A DNA stretch of 64,000 nt from Streptomyces tubercidicus (GCF_027497495.1 NZ_CP114205.1:682001-746000), one strand, 5' to 3'. Shown: positions 52,951-61,792, counted from the stretch's first letter. Notes: generated by a model from the sequence alone, not told the origin. Numbers and translations: made by a program.

Positions 52951-53436
52951 TCAGGATTCGTCGGCCGCGGCGGCGCGGTCGGTCGAGCCGGCCTTTCTCC
53001 GCCGATAGACCATCGCGCCGCACACCGTCATGAGGAGGAGAGCGGTGACCGCGGCCACACCCATCGCCGTCTGCTCGGCAAACAGCCGTGCCAGCACTTC
53101 CAGTGCGCCGATCCCGGCCGTCGCGTAGACCAGCGCCCAGGCCGCTCCCCCTACGAACAGTGCCGGGAGGTAGCGCGTCAGGGGCATGTGCATACTGCCC
53201 GCGAGGAAGTTGGCAGCGGTCTGGAAACCGACGGTCAGGAAGGAGACGGCCACCACCGGTGCGCCCCACCGCTGGATCGCCCGCTCGACGCGACGGAACT
53301 TGGCCGTGGAGATCCGCTCCGCGAGCCTGCCACGCCTGGCACCGGCCCCCGCGAGCCACCCGACGGCGAAGGTCCCCCCGGCTCGCAGCAGGACGATGGC
53401 ATAGAGACCGGCAGCCGTGAGCGCGACCTTGTCCAC
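52951..53436 (-). CDS. DedA/SNARE-associated (VTT) family membrane protein
   Basis: 161 residues with four predicted membrane segments. The VTT hallmarks are FRRVERAIQRWGAPVVAVSFLTVGFQTAANFLAGSMHMPLTRYLPALFVGG, with the FQTAANFLAG segment replacing the usual PxxRxxxxxxAG. The N-terminal re-entrant helix is shorter than in E. coli DedA. The family affects membrane lipid distribution and the proton gradient; the specific role here is unknown. An iron-box-like sequence lies 37 bases upstream. Confidence 0.82.
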   Translation of the reverse strand: MDKVALTAAGLYAIVLLRAGGTFAVGWLAGAGARRGRLAERISTAKFRRVERAIQRWGAPVVAVSFLTVGFQTAANFLAGSMHMPLTRYLPALFVGGAAWALVYATAGIGALEVLARLFAEQTAMGVAAVTALLLMTVCGAMVYRRRKAGSTDRAAAADES

Positions 53437-53472
53437 GATGCCTCGCCCTCGATGCCGTACCCCCGCCTCTTC

Positions 53473-53486
53473 TTAGGCTACCCTAA
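53473..53486. promoter_or_regulatory. Iron-box-like palindrome
   Basis: TTAGGCTACCCTAA has TTAGG/CCTAA arms like DtxR/IdeR (DmdR) iron boxes but is shorter than the 19-base consensus. It lies 37 bases upstream of the DedA-family start on the minus strand, within a likely promoter. Suggestive only. Confidence 0.35.
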
Positions 53487-53525
53487 TCGACATTTTCGAA
53501 TCTTGACCGCCCCCGCTCGATTCCG

Positions 53526-53708
53526 GTGGACGCCGCGGTGAACCATCTGCGCGCGGACGGCTTCGATGTCCGCCACGAGGACCTGGCCCGCCTCTCCCCG
53601 TTCGTACGCCACCACGTCAACATGCTTGGCCGGTACTCGTTCCAGCTCCCCGAACTGCCGGGCGGCCTGCGCCCGCTGCGCGCCCCGGACTCGGCCGAAG
53701 AGGTGTGA
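53526..53708 (+). pseudogene. Tn3-family transposase, C-terminal remnant
   Basis: About 60 codons reading VDAAVNHLRADGFDVRHEDL and then ARLSPFVRHHVNMLGRYSFQ with an LPELPGGLRPLR end. This is the conserved C-terminus of Tn3-family TnpA. The sequence starts abruptly at 53526, where the preceding codons no longer resemble the transposase. No inverted repeats or resolvase are nearby. It marks an old transposition event at the left edge of the insertion-rich zone. Confidence 0.85.
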
Positions 53709-53725
53709 CCCCGGTGCGGGTGACC

Positions 53726-53752
53726 GTCACCGCTGGCCGTCCCGGCGGTGAC
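53726..53752. terminator. Stem-loop after the Tn3 remnant
   Basis: GTCACCGC (53726-53733) pairs with GCGGTGAC (53745-53752) across an 11-base loop, between the Tn3 tail and the convergent monooxygenase gene. No U tract. Confidence 0.45.
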
Positions 53753-53965
53753 GTTTGCACTGGTCACCGGCCCGTAGGGCGCCGGGAGTCGTAACATCGG
53801 CGGAGGGCGTGGCGGCGGGTGCGGTAGGCCGCCGGTGAGAGTTCCGGGCTGCCGCTGGGCCGGGGCTGGGGTGCGGGCGGCCGCCACACCGGGCTGGTGC
53901 GGCGGCCGTGGGTGGGATTGGCTCGTGGTTCGAGTCAGTCAGCAGAGCGAAGGATCAGCCCGGCG

Positions 53966-55522
53966 TCACCGCACCGCGCCCTCTGGCACTCCGAACCACT
54001 CCTCCAGCGCCTCCGCCAGCCCGGCCGTCGGCGTCAGCGCGTGCGCCCTCGCATCGGCTGCCCAGGCCGTGAAGCCGTCCGGACGGACGAGGACCGCCGC
54101 TAGTTCCGGGCGGGACGGACAGCCGGCCGTCAGGATGCCGACGCGGCCGGCATACCCCGCAGCGAGGGCCCGGAGCTCCGGGTCGTCGGTGAGGTCGAGC
54201 AGGAGCGCCTGGCCGCCGTGGAGGTGGTCCGCGAGGCGGCTGCCGTCGGTGAGTTCGAGGTCCGGGGCGCTGCGGCCGGTCAGCGGGTGCTCGCCCGGCA
54301 GCTCGTACCGCACCCCGCCACCGTTGAGCCGCGAGGTGAGGTACGTGGTGCCCACGACCGTCTCCGCCAGGTCGCTGACGATCTCGCGCAAGGCCCGGGA
54401 CTGCGGGTCCGGGCGCATGGCCGCGACCTGGGACCGGGTCCAGTCCAGGACCCACGCACCGACCGGGTGCCGCTCGGAGTCGTACGTGTCCAGCAGCCCT
54501 TCCGGCGCCCGGCCGCCGATCACCGCGGCGAGCTTCCATCCGAGGTTCATCGCGTCCCCGATACCCAGGCTCAGCCCCTGGCTCCCGAACGCGGAGTGCA
54601 CGTGCGCCGCGTCGCCCGCCAGCAGCACCCGGCCCTTGCGGTACTCGGTGACCTGACGGGCGTGGTCGGTGAAGCGGGTCGCGGTCCGCACCCCGGTGAT
54701 CGTGACGTCCACGCCGGATACGCGGCGCAGCCGCGCCTGGAGGTCCTCGGTGGTGACCGGCGCGTCCCGGTCGGCTGGCGGCCCGTCGAACTCCACGGTG
54801 ACGACGCGGCCCGGCATCGGCCCGTGGGCGTACACCCCGGTGTCCGTGGCGGTCCAGCCGACCTTCAGGTCCTCGACGCCGGTCATCTCCACGACCGCCT
54901 GGTGACAGGTGATCTCCGGTTCCGTACCGGGAAATTCGAACCCCGCGAGCTTGCGGACCGCGCTGCGGCCGCCGTCGCAGCCCACGAGCCAGCCGGCGCG
55001 TATGGCCCCGTGGCTGGTCCGCACCGTGACGGCCCCGTCGTCCGCGTCGAAGCCGGTCAGCTCCACTCCCCGACGCACGTCGACGCCGAGCTCGTCTGCC
55101 CGCCCGCCGAGCAGCCGCTCGATGTCCTGCTGCGCCACGAAAGCGATCTCGGCGGCGGGTCCGGCGTCGCCGAGGCCCGGCTCCGTACGGTCGACCAGGT
55201 CGGCGCGCAGCATGATTCCGGCGAAGTGCCCGACGATCCCGAGCCCTTGGCCCGCGGCAACGCCTCCGTCCCCGCCGTTCCGTTCACGCATGAATGCCTG
55301 GAAGCGGTCCATCGCCTGCCGCTGCACCTCGGCCAGCGCGGGCAGCATGCCTCGGCGGTAGAGCGCCTCGGCGCTGGGCCTGGTGATCGCCCCGCCCTTA
55401 ATCGTCGGGTCCATTTCGGTGAGGCGCTCCAGGACGGCCACCCGCGCGCCCCCGAGCCGGAGCTCGCAGGCCAGCATCAGTCCGACCGGGCCGCCTCCGG
55501 CCACTACTACGTCATAGTCCAT
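53966..55522 (-). CDS. FAD-dependent aromatic hydroxylase/monooxygenase (PheA/TfdB type)
   Basis: 518 residues. FAD motifs: GxGxxG in VVVAGGGPVGLMLACELRLGG, the middle DG motif GWLVGCDGGRSAVRKLAG, and GD motif RVLLAGDAAHVHSAFGSQGL. The C-terminal thioredoxin-like domain ends the protein. The family hydroxylates phenols, polyketides and antibiotics such as rifampicin. ATG at 55522 is directly before the first beta strand. Not in an operon with its neighbours. The substrate is unknown. Confidence 0.93.
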   Translation of the reverse strand: MDYDVVVAGGGPVGLMLACELRLGGARVAVLERLTEMDPTIKGGAITRPSAEALYRRGMLPALAEVQRQAMDRFQAFMRERNGGDGGVAAGQGLGIVGHFAGIMLRADLVDRTEPGLGDAGPAAEIAFVAQQDIERLLGGRADELGVDVRRGVELTGFDADDGAVTVRTSHGAIRAGWLVGCDGGRSAVRKLAGFEFPGTEPEITCHQAVVEMTGVEDLKVGWTATDTGVYAHGPMPGRVVTVEFDGPPADRDAPVTTEDLQARLRRVSGVDVTITGVRTATRFTDHARQVTEYRKGRVLLAGDAAHVHSAFGSQGLSLGIGDAMNLGWKLAAVIGGRAPEGLLDTYDSERHPVGAWVLDWTRSQVAAMRPDPQSRALREIVSDLAETVVGTTYLTSRLNGGGVRYELPGEHPLTGRSAPDLELTDGSRLADHLHGGQALLLDLTDDPELRALAAGYAGRVGILTAGCPSRPELAAVLVRPDGFTAWAADARAHALTPTAGLAEALEEWFGVPEGAVR

Positions 55523-56049
55523 GGCGCCGACTATGACCGAGGGCCAAAAAGGCCAAAAAGCCGCCGCGGTGTCAAGGGACCGGCCCCGCGAGGAAGATGG
55601 GGCCGGCACAGTTAACGCTGAGAACGATCAAGGAACGAGGCTCATCGGCTGTTGTCGCCGGGAGCGAGCAGGCTCGTGAGCTCGGCGATCGCCTCTGGGG
55701 ACGGCTTGAAGTAGCGGCGGACGTTCTCCGGCTTCTTGTGCCGGGACTTCGCCATGAGCATCAGGAGCGACGAGCCCTGCTCGCCGAGGTGGGTCAGAGA
55801 GGTGTGGCTTGTGTCCGCAGAGGCTGTGTGCAGATGGGTTCGTGTGTCATTGAGCTGGGTGGTGGAGGACGACGCGTTCGCGACGCTGACAACTGGCCGT
55901 GTTGCATTCCGATGGCCCGAATGTGAGGCAAGCCACTTCCTGGGTGACCGGATCGAGTGAACCGATGGGTGTGTGGCACGGGTCTCTGGGGCCATCGCTA
56001 GCTGTACTGACCGGGCACGTTGATTGAGAACAGGGGACCTGATCGGCAA
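55523..56049. other. Insertion-scarred intergenic region
   Basis: 527 bases without an intact gene. It contains the integrase C-terminal fragment (55642-55806) and the IS481 3' relic (56001-56050), both on the minus strand. The part in between shows no coding signal apart from frames joined to those fragments. Confidence 0.7.
55642..55806 (-). pseudogene. Tyrosine recombinase (integrase) C-terminal fragment
   Basis: Reads [20 protein letters not shown], then [20 protein letters not shown] and ends with a stop after LLAPGDNSR. This is the catalytic end of a phage-type recombinase: the His of the box II H-x-x-R region, the RHKK segment, and Tyr in RRYFKPS as nucleophile. The upstream half is absent here. 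The missing part matches in register the integrase fragment that stops after the HEYRH motif near 60985, so this may be its displaced tail or the tail of a second copy. Confidence 0.72.
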
Positions 56050-56050
56050 T
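56001..56050 (-). mobile_element. IS481-family transposase 3'-end relic
   Basis: Bases 56001-56024 are the exact reverse complement of 58525-58548, the last coding bases of the intact IS481 transposase. The minus strand reads [12 protein letters not shown] before diverging, versus [14 protein letters not shown] in the intact copy. Only the extreme 3' end survives, in the opposite orientation. Confidence 0.75.
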
Positions 56051-57015
56051 CACGATGCGGGGGTTGAGTGACTGTCAGCCAGGTCCCTGGCGAGCTGACT
56101 GATGCGTGCGCGGGCCGTCTCAGGGGCGAGCACCTCGATGTGGTCGCCGAACTGAAGAAGCTGACGCACCGACTCGATGTCGGGGTAGCGCACGCCGACG
56201 ACGCACGAGCCTTTTTCCGCGTCGGAGACATGGTGGATGCGGGTGCCGAGGATGCGCCGCGCCAGGTCGAGACCCTTTTCCGGCAGGCGGATGGTCACGC
56301 TCACGCGATCTTGCTCCTCAGTGCGTTTCTTCAACACGGCCCATCTGGTGCGGAGGGTTTCGCCTGGTTGGAGCACGGCTGGTGCGTCTAGCTGTTCGAA
56401 GGCCGACAGTCGTTCCAGAGCGAGCAGCCGGCTGTCGCCCTGGTCATCGGCGACGAGATACCAGCGACCTGATTTCGCCACGATCCCGTACGGGTCGACC
56501 ACCCGTGTCGAGGCCTGGCTCTCGGCGCTGCGCCGGTACAGGATTCGAAGGCGTCGCCGGTGTCGCAGGGTCGAGGCCAGATCCGATACTTCGACCGCTG
56601 CCTCGGGGGCAGCAAACCACGCGGTGCTGTCGACAAGCACAAGGTCAGCCAGCCGCAGCGGGCTCGGCGACTCAGGTGCTGCAGCCTGGCGGGCGGCGAT
56701 CTTGCGCTCGGCCGACTCCCACACCGCAGTTAGGCCCATTCGCTCACGTAGTGCGCTGTCCAAGCCGGCCACGGATAGGGCCTCCAGTTCTGGTGGTTCC
56801 AGATGGGATGCGCTGAGCCGTGCACTGGGGAGCAGGACGATCCCGCCGTTCCGCCCACGTTCGGCATAGACGGGCACGCCCGCTGTCGATAGCGCCTCGA
56901 CGTCCCGCAGCACAGTCCGCCGGGACACCTCAAGACGCGCGGCGAGCTCCGTGGTAGTGAGCCGCTGACGGGTCTGCAGGAGCAGCAGGAGATGCAGGAG
57001 TCTTGAAGCCTTCAT
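56050..57015 (-). CDS. YafY-type WYL-domain transcriptional regulator
   Basis: 321 residues. N-terminal DeoR-like winged HTH (MKASRLLHLLLLLQTRQRL, then TTTELAARLEVSRRTVLRDVEAL), the WYL domain at about residues 140-220 (RRLRILYRRSAESQASTRVVDPYGIVAKSGRWYLVADD) and the WCX C-terminal domain ending FGDHIEVLAPETARARISQL. ATG at 57015. WYL proteins sense nucleotides or other ligands and often regulate stress or defence genes. Divergent from the VOC protein gene (96-base gap), its probable target. GC is lower than in core genes. Confidence 0.93.
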   Translation of the reverse strand: MKASRLLHLLLLLQTRQRLTTTELAARLEVSRRTVLRDVEALSTAGVPVYAERGRNGGIVLLPSARLSASHLEPPELEALSVAGLDSALRERMGLTAVWESAERKIAARQAAAPESPSPLRLADLVLVDSTAWFAAPEAAVEVSDLASTLRHRRRLRILYRRSAESQASTRVVDPYGIVAKSGRWYLVADDQGDSRLLALERLSAFEQLDAPAVLQPGETLRTRWAVLKKRTEEQDRVSVTIRLPEKGLDLARRILGTRIHHVSDAEKGSCVVGVRYPDIESVRQLLQFGDHIEVLAPETARARISQLARDLADSHSTPAS

Positions 57016-57111
57016 GCTTACCCATGTTCTCAGAAAAGGTGACAGGTTCCGTCGCGATTGGGTGATCCACTGGGTGCTGGACCGAGAAATCAATGAGTTG
57101 AGGAGCACTCC

Positions 57112-57477
57112 ATGCCCGCACCGAACCTGTTCCTGATCGGCGTCCGCGACGCCGAGGCCGCCACCGCCTTCTACAGCGACCTGTTCGAGATCGAACCGAC
57201 CTTCACCAGTCCCCACTACGTAGCCTTCGAAGCTGCCCCCGGTGTCCTGTTCGCACTGTGGACGGGCTACAGCGAGCACGCGGTCCCGAGCCTCCCTCGT
57301 ACGACAGAGATCGGACTCATGGTGCCGGGGCCATCGCAGGCGATTGACGAGATCTTCACGAGGTGGGCCTCGAAGGGGGTCCACGTTGTGCAGGAGCCGC
57401 ATGATGCTGTCTTCGGCCGCACGTTCGTGATTACGGACCCTGACGGCAACCTCATCCGAGTCTCCCCGGTCGACTGA
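57112..57477 (+). CDS. VOC-family (glyoxalase/bleomycin-resistance fold) protein
   Basis: 121 residues, one complete VOC module pair: NLFLIGVRDAEAATAFYSDLFEIEP, HYVAFEAAPGVLFALW, TEIGLMVPGP, then GVHVVQEPHDAVFGRTFVITDPDGNLIRV. The terminal DPDGNLIRV is the usual metal-ligand strand (Asp/Glu variable), so metal binding is uncertain. YafY/VOC divergent pairs are common in actinobacteria. Followed by a strong terminator. Confidence 0.92.
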   Translation: MPAPNLFLIGVRDAEAATAFYSDLFEIEPTFTSPHYVAFEAAPGVLFALWTGYSEHAVPSLPRTTEIGLMVPGPSQAIDEIFTRWASKGVHVVQEPHDAVFGRTFVITDPDGNLIRVSPVD

Positions 57478-57507
57478 CCTGCACTATCCCTCCCCGCATA
57501 TCTCCAA

Positions 57508-57546
57508 GCTGAAGGGCCGGCCACACACCATGGCCGGCCTTTCAGC
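57508..57546 (+). terminator. Strong stem-loop terminator after the VOC gene
   Basis: GCTGAAGGGCCGGCCA (57508-57523) pairs with TGGCCGGCCTTTCAGC (57531-57546) with one G-T wobble and a 7-base loop. It isolates the VOC gene from the following transposase gene. Confidence 0.8.
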
Positions 57547-57564
57547 CTGTCTAGGAGCTCAGAA

Positions 57565-58563
57565 ATGTCGCATTCGAACGCGGCCCTCACCCCGCGCCAC
57601 CGGCTGAAAGTCGCTCGACTCGTCGCTGACGACGGCTGGCCAATCAGCGAAGTCGCGGCCCGCTTCCAGGTGTCCTGGCCGACCGTGAAGCGCTGGGTCG
57701 ATCGCTACCTCGCAGGCGAGTCCATGCAGGACCGATCCCCACGACCGCGGAGCTCTCCGGCCAAGACACCCAAGACCGTGACGAAGAGGTGCGTCAGCCT
57801 GCGACTACGTCTGCGGGAAGGGCCGGTCCAGCTCGCTGCGAGACTCAATATCGCCCCGTCGACAGTGCATCGAATCCTGCGATCGGCCCGCCTGAACCGA
57901 CTCGCCTACGTCGACCGTGAGACCGGTGAGCCCGTCCGCCGGTATGAGCACGACCATCCGGGATCACTGGTGCACGTGGACGTGAAGAAGCTCGGGAACA
58001 TCCCCGACGGTGGCGGCTGGCGCTACGTCGGCCGCCACCAAGGCGAGAAGCACCGCGCCGCGACGCAGAGCAAGTCACGCAACGCCTACGGCGGCCCGAA
58101 GGTCGGATACGCATTCGTGCACACCGTCATCGACGACCACTCCCGCGTCGCCTACACCGAGGTCCACGACGACGAAACAGCCGTCACCGCCGTCGGCTTC
58201 CTGCACCGGGCTGTCGACTGGTTCGCTGACCGTGGCGTCACCATTGAGAGGGTCCTGTCGGACAACGGCGGCGCGTACCGCTCGTACCTGTGGCGCGACA
58301 ACTGCGAAGCGCTTTCGATCACCTCGAAGTTCACGCGCCCTTACTGCCCGCAGACGAACGGGAAGGTCGAGCGCTTCCACCGCACCATGGCCGATGGCTG
58401 GGCCTACGCCCGCTGCTACACCAGCGAGCAAGAACGACGCGACGCACTGGCCGGTTGGCTCCACCAGTACAACCACCACCGGCCCCACACCGCGTGCGGC
58501 AACCAGCCGCCATTCTCACGATTGATCAACGTGCCCGGTCAGTACAGCAGCGTCGCGGTATGA
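57565..58563 (+). mobile_element. IS481-family transposase (intact)
   Basis: 332 residues. N-terminal HTH (RLKVARLVADDGWPISEVAARFQVSWPTVKRW) and a DDE integrase core: D139 in LVHVDVKK, D233 in VLSDNGGAYRSY and E269 in GKVERFHRT, a D-35-E spacing. The C-terminus is YNHHRPHTACGNQPPFS, then [14 protein letters not shown]. Reading frame intact, so potentially active. Terminal inverted repeats could not be defined: no matching pair was found around TGTCTAGGAGCTCAGAA at the left and the region after 58548. A decayed relative lies inverted at 56001. Confidence 0.9.
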
Positions 58564-58970
58564 CCAGTACGAATGACGACCTTGTGATCCGGCTCGTAGC
58601 GCGGGCCGAGTTTGAGAAGGTCTATCTCCGGGTTTCCCCGATGATCTCCAAGGAGGCCATGGAGGTCCTCCGTGACGTGGGTGCCGAGGCTGGTGAGATC
58701 CAGGAATTCGGGCTCGAACCGGTGCACGTTGTTATCGGCGTGACAGCCGGGCCGGGAGTCTGGCTCAACCTGCGCGTCGCGATCAACGCCCTGGGAGCCC
58801 GACGCAAGGAGAAGACCTTCCGACTGGAACTGTCCGGAGAGGAGTCCATCGAGGCGAACGGACATTCCGCCAAGGACACCGAACGGCTGCTGAAGGCCAG
58901 CATGGAGTTGTATGCCCAGCGTGCGGCCCTCGATGAAGCCTGGCGGCGCCGTGCGCGCGGAGAGGAATGA
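58560..58970 (+). CDS. Unknown protein overlapping the transposase stop
   Basis: 136 residues, no recognised domain. ATGA overlap (58560-58563) with the IS481 transposase stop. Predicted strand-helix pattern: LVARAEFEKVYLRVSPMIS, VHVVIGVTAGPGVWLNLRVA, KTFRLELSGEESIEANGHSA, then a long helix LLKASMELYAQRAALDEAWRRR. The strand/helix order (LNLRVAINAL, KTFRLEL, a Gly/Glu turn, then DTERLLKASM) faintly recalls EACC1-type proteins. That is a weak similarity by eye. It may be the 3' part of a gene once upstream of the insertion, now translated by coupling to the transposase. Confidence 0.6.
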   Translation: MTSTNDDLVIRLVARAEFEKVYLRVSPMISKEAMEVLRDVGAEAGEIQEFGLEPVHVVIGVTAGPGVWLNLRVAINALGARRKEKTFRLELSGEESIEANGHSAKDTERLLKASMELYAQRAALDEAWRRRARGEE

Positions 58971-58984
58971 ACCAGCAGCACGCA

Positions 58985-59452
58985 TCAACTGCACGACCCG
59001 ATGACCTTGCTTGCTGAGCGGGTTGTGGGGAGTCGGGTGACACGGTCGGCCCCGGCGGCGGCTTCGCGAAGGCGGCCGATCTCTTCGTGCTGTGCGGCGA
59101 GCTGGGCCAAGGACTGGGTGCGGAAGTCCGTTAGGTCGTCGATCGTCTGCTCCGACTGGGCCAGTCGCTCCTTGAGCTTGGTGTTCTCTGTCTTGAGGCG
59201 GGCGATCTGAGCCTCGCGAGGGTCGGGGATCTCGCCGGCGTCTTGCAGCGCCTGGACCCGTCGTTCGAACTCGATGCGGAGGTGAGCGTAAGGGCGGGTG
59301 CCGTAGAACGCGGTGCGGTCGACGCCGGCTTCGTTGGCGAGTGTCTTGATGTCGCATTTTCCGCCGGGCGGGATCTCGCCGCGCAGGAGCCGGTCCATAG
59401 TGGCCCGGATGCGGTTCTCGTTCTCGGTCCGTTGGGCTGCGGAGATTCTCAT
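58985..59452 (-). CDS. TnpC-like coiled-coil protein (DUF6262-type) of the Tn554-like module
   Basis: 155 residues. MRISAAQRTENENRIRATMDRLL, then GGKCDIKTLANEAGVDRTAFYG (a small HTH-like region) and a long coiled coil REAQIARLKTENTKLKERLAQSEQTIDDLTDF. This is the typical third protein of Tn554-like recombinase modules, which helps orient or stimulate integration. ATG at 59452 overlaps the end of recombinase 2 by ATGA. Intact although its partners are broken. Confidence 0.8.
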   Translation of the reverse strand: MRISAAQRTENENRIRATMDRLLRGEIPPGGKCDIKTLANEAGVDRTAFYGTRPYAHLRIEFERRVQALQDAGEIPDPREAQIARLKTENTKLKERLAQSEQTIDDLTDFRTQSLAQLAAQHEEIGRLREAAAGADRVTRLPTTRSASKVIGSCS

Positions 59453-60972
59453 GCGGACTCCTCGTCCTTGATGGTGCTGGCGGCGTCGATCTCGGCGACG
59501 ACGCGGAGGGCCCGGTCGTAGTCGGCTTGGAGCCGGGTGCGTTCGGTCTTGCGTGGTGCGCCGAGCTGGCCGAGGAAGGTCTTGGTGCGTTCGGCATGCT
59601 CGGCCCAGACGGGGCGGTGACAGGGATGGTGGGTGGCCTGCGGGCAGCGGGCCGAGTCACACATGCCGACAAGCGGGCGGTCGGCGGTGGGGGTGCCGGC
59701 GAGTTTGAGGCAGAGCGCGCGTGAAGGGTCGGTGAACCAGCAGTAGTTCGCCGGCCCGAGGTGGAGGGTCCTGGCCCGTTTGGCCAGCAGGTTGAGCACA
59801 TCGCGGTCACTGCGCTGGGTCTTCGGCGTCGGCGCTGCCATCGGGTCGAGCTTGGCGTCGATGCTGGCGAAGAATTCGGTCAGGCTCCGGGCTCCCGGCC
59901 CGGACGGGAGGACGCTCTGCTGGTAGTTTCGGAACTCGGCCAGGACCAGTCGAGGTTGCGGTCGCCTTCCAGCTTGTTGACCTCGGCCAGCAGTTCGGCT
60001 TGGGCCCCGCCGGGGCGAGAACTGTAGCCCTCGGTTGTCGCGACAACGATGTGCTTCAGATGGATCTTGGTCGCGAGGACGCCGCCAGGCCGGTAGGCCA
60101 TTTCCAGTGCAAGGGTCCTGCGTAGTCGCCGCAGGTTGACGAGGCCGTCCGGGATGGGGGCGAGGCCGAGCCGTACCCCGGCTTCGGAGTTGACCCAGTT
60201 CCGGAACCACCGGTAGCGGACATCGAAGGCGAACCGCCCCAGCAGTGTCGCTCCTTCGACAGGGGCGGGGTGCAGGCATTCGATGAGTTCCGCAGCGCGG
60301 TAAGCGGGTTCGATGACCACCCATTCGTCGACGACGCCGCCGAGTCCCTGGCCTTTGATTACCTTGCTGACCAGCCGGTAGCGGATCAGGCCGGGGGCGG
60401 GTTCCTCCGACCGGCGGCAGCCGACTTCCAGTTCCATCAGCTCGGATGAGCGCATCCCGGAGGCCGCTGCCAGGACGATGACTGCGGCGGTGCGGACGAT
60501 GCCGACCAGCGCGACAGCCTGCTGTCGGTGCAGCGGCGACGTCCACGGCACGGTGGTGTCCCCGGTGGCCACCGTGACCGCGACCGCGTTCCTGCCGAAT
60601 TCCCGCTCCGCGCCGACCGACGCAAGAGTCTCCTCCAACGGCCCTCGCAGCGCGGGCAGCCACCGAGGGCTGAAAAAGCTGAACCCGGCCCGCCGTGCGA
60701 GGAGGTCCAGAGAGATGCCCACCAGTGGATCATGCTTCGACCAGCCCTTGGCGATCCTCTCCGTAACGTGGTGGTCAGGCAGCGCCAGCGGATCGCTCGT
60801 CCGTCTGTGCTCGGCGAGCAATGCGGTGATCTTCGGTTCCGGATCCTGAGCCCGGGCCTTCTTCCGTCCCTGGACCCGTCTGACGTCGCGGGACTTGCGG
60901 GCTCCGAGGCGGTCGGCTTCCCGTATCTGCTCGGCGAGCGAGATGGCGTGCGGGCCGAATACTGTCAGCAGG
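59449..60972 (-). pseudogene. Tyrosine recombinase 2 (TnpB-like), 5'-truncated and frameshifted
   Basis: From about 60972 the frame reads [20 protein letters not shown] and continues through AAASGMRSSELMELEVGCRR with the box I Arg, then VNLRRLRRTLALEMAYRPGG with the box II Arg, and KIHLKHIVVATTEGYSSRPG with the Tyr nucleophile. Near 59945 the frame shifts; the true continuation is LAEFRNYQQSVLPSGPGARS and on to KDEESA at 59449, including CDSARCPQATHHPCHRPVW, a Cys/His zinc-like motif found in these proteins. The N-terminal part is missing. No start codon is possible in place. Confidence 0.8.
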
Positions 60973-60984
60973 TAAATGGCGGTA

Positions 60985-61792
60985 TTCGTGCAGGTCCCAG
61001 CCCGTACCGGGACCGCGGAAGGCGGTGTGCTCGTCGAGCAGCGCTCGAGCCTGCCCGTACGACAGCCTGGCCAGCCCGGTTTCCGGGCAGACGTCGCGGG
61101 GGCTGACGACCTTGCCCGGCCCCGGACGGCGGTGGGTGACGAATACCGGTCCGCGGGTGCGGCCCTTGAGCAGCCTGGGCAGGAGCCGGGCGGTGCCGGC
61201 GTCCCAGTACACGGGCTCCAGCACATAGTCCTCGCGCGATTGGCCCCGGCGGCGGGCCTTGGTCCGGGCGCCCTTGGCCTTGACCAGGCAACGGCGCCCG
61301 GCGAGGTCCAGTTCCTCGATGTTGACGCCCAGGATCTCCTCGGACCGCCCGGCGGTCTCGTAGAGCATCCGCCACAGCGTCTTCTCCCGCAGGTGCACCT
61401 CGCGCCGCGCGATCAGCCGGTCGACCGCCACCTTCGAGCGGGCCGGGGTCTCGGAGTCCGGCACCGCCAGCCGCTTCGCCCAGGCTGGAACCATCGGCCC
61501 CTCGTAGCCGCGCTCACGGCACCAGCCGAGCCACGACAGCACCCCCGCCCGACGGGAATTCCAGGTGTTGACCACCGCGGCGGCCCCAGAGCAGTTCCAG
61601 GGCCTCGCCGATCTCGTCGTCCGCCACCGACGCCAGATACCGGGCCTCGCCAAGCCGTTCAGCGGTCTTGCCCACCCCGATCCCGTAGTTGCGGACCGTG
61701 TTCGGATTGCCGAGCGAGTCGAGAAACACGTCCGCTGCCGCCCGGACGGTCAACGCCTTCCCGGCCGGCAGCTGTACGACGGTGGGCACCAC
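60985..61792 (-). pseudogene. Tyrosine recombinase 1 (TnpA-like), frameshifted and 3'-truncated
   Basis: Starts [20 protein letters not shown] with the SAM-like core-binding domain. A frameshift near 61580 (after ELLWG) moves to the frame reading [20 protein letters not shown], then [20 protein letters not shown] with [11 protein letters not shown] (box I Arg region). It ends at [10 protein letters not shown] near 60985, where recombinase 2 sequence begins. The catalytic His-x-x-Arg and Tyr parts are absent here; a matching C-terminal segment is at 55642-55806. Confidence 0.8.

Larger units (their letters stand above)
58985..61792 (-). mobile_element. Degenerate Tn554-like recombinase module
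   Basis: Three adjacent minus-strand genes in the order tyrosine recombinase 1, tyrosine recombinase 2, TnpC-like coiled-coil protein, the tnpA-tnpB-tnpC order of Tn554-type elements. The two recombinases are broken by frameshifts and joined by a deletion near 60980. It probably mobilised accessory genes once and is now immobile. Element ends are not identified. Confidence 0.72.

Noticed and set aside
57000..57120. Possible upstream extension of the WYL regulator gene to 57402
   Set aside because: The extension is antisense to the VOC gene, and the ATG at 57015 begins exactly at the conserved HTH.
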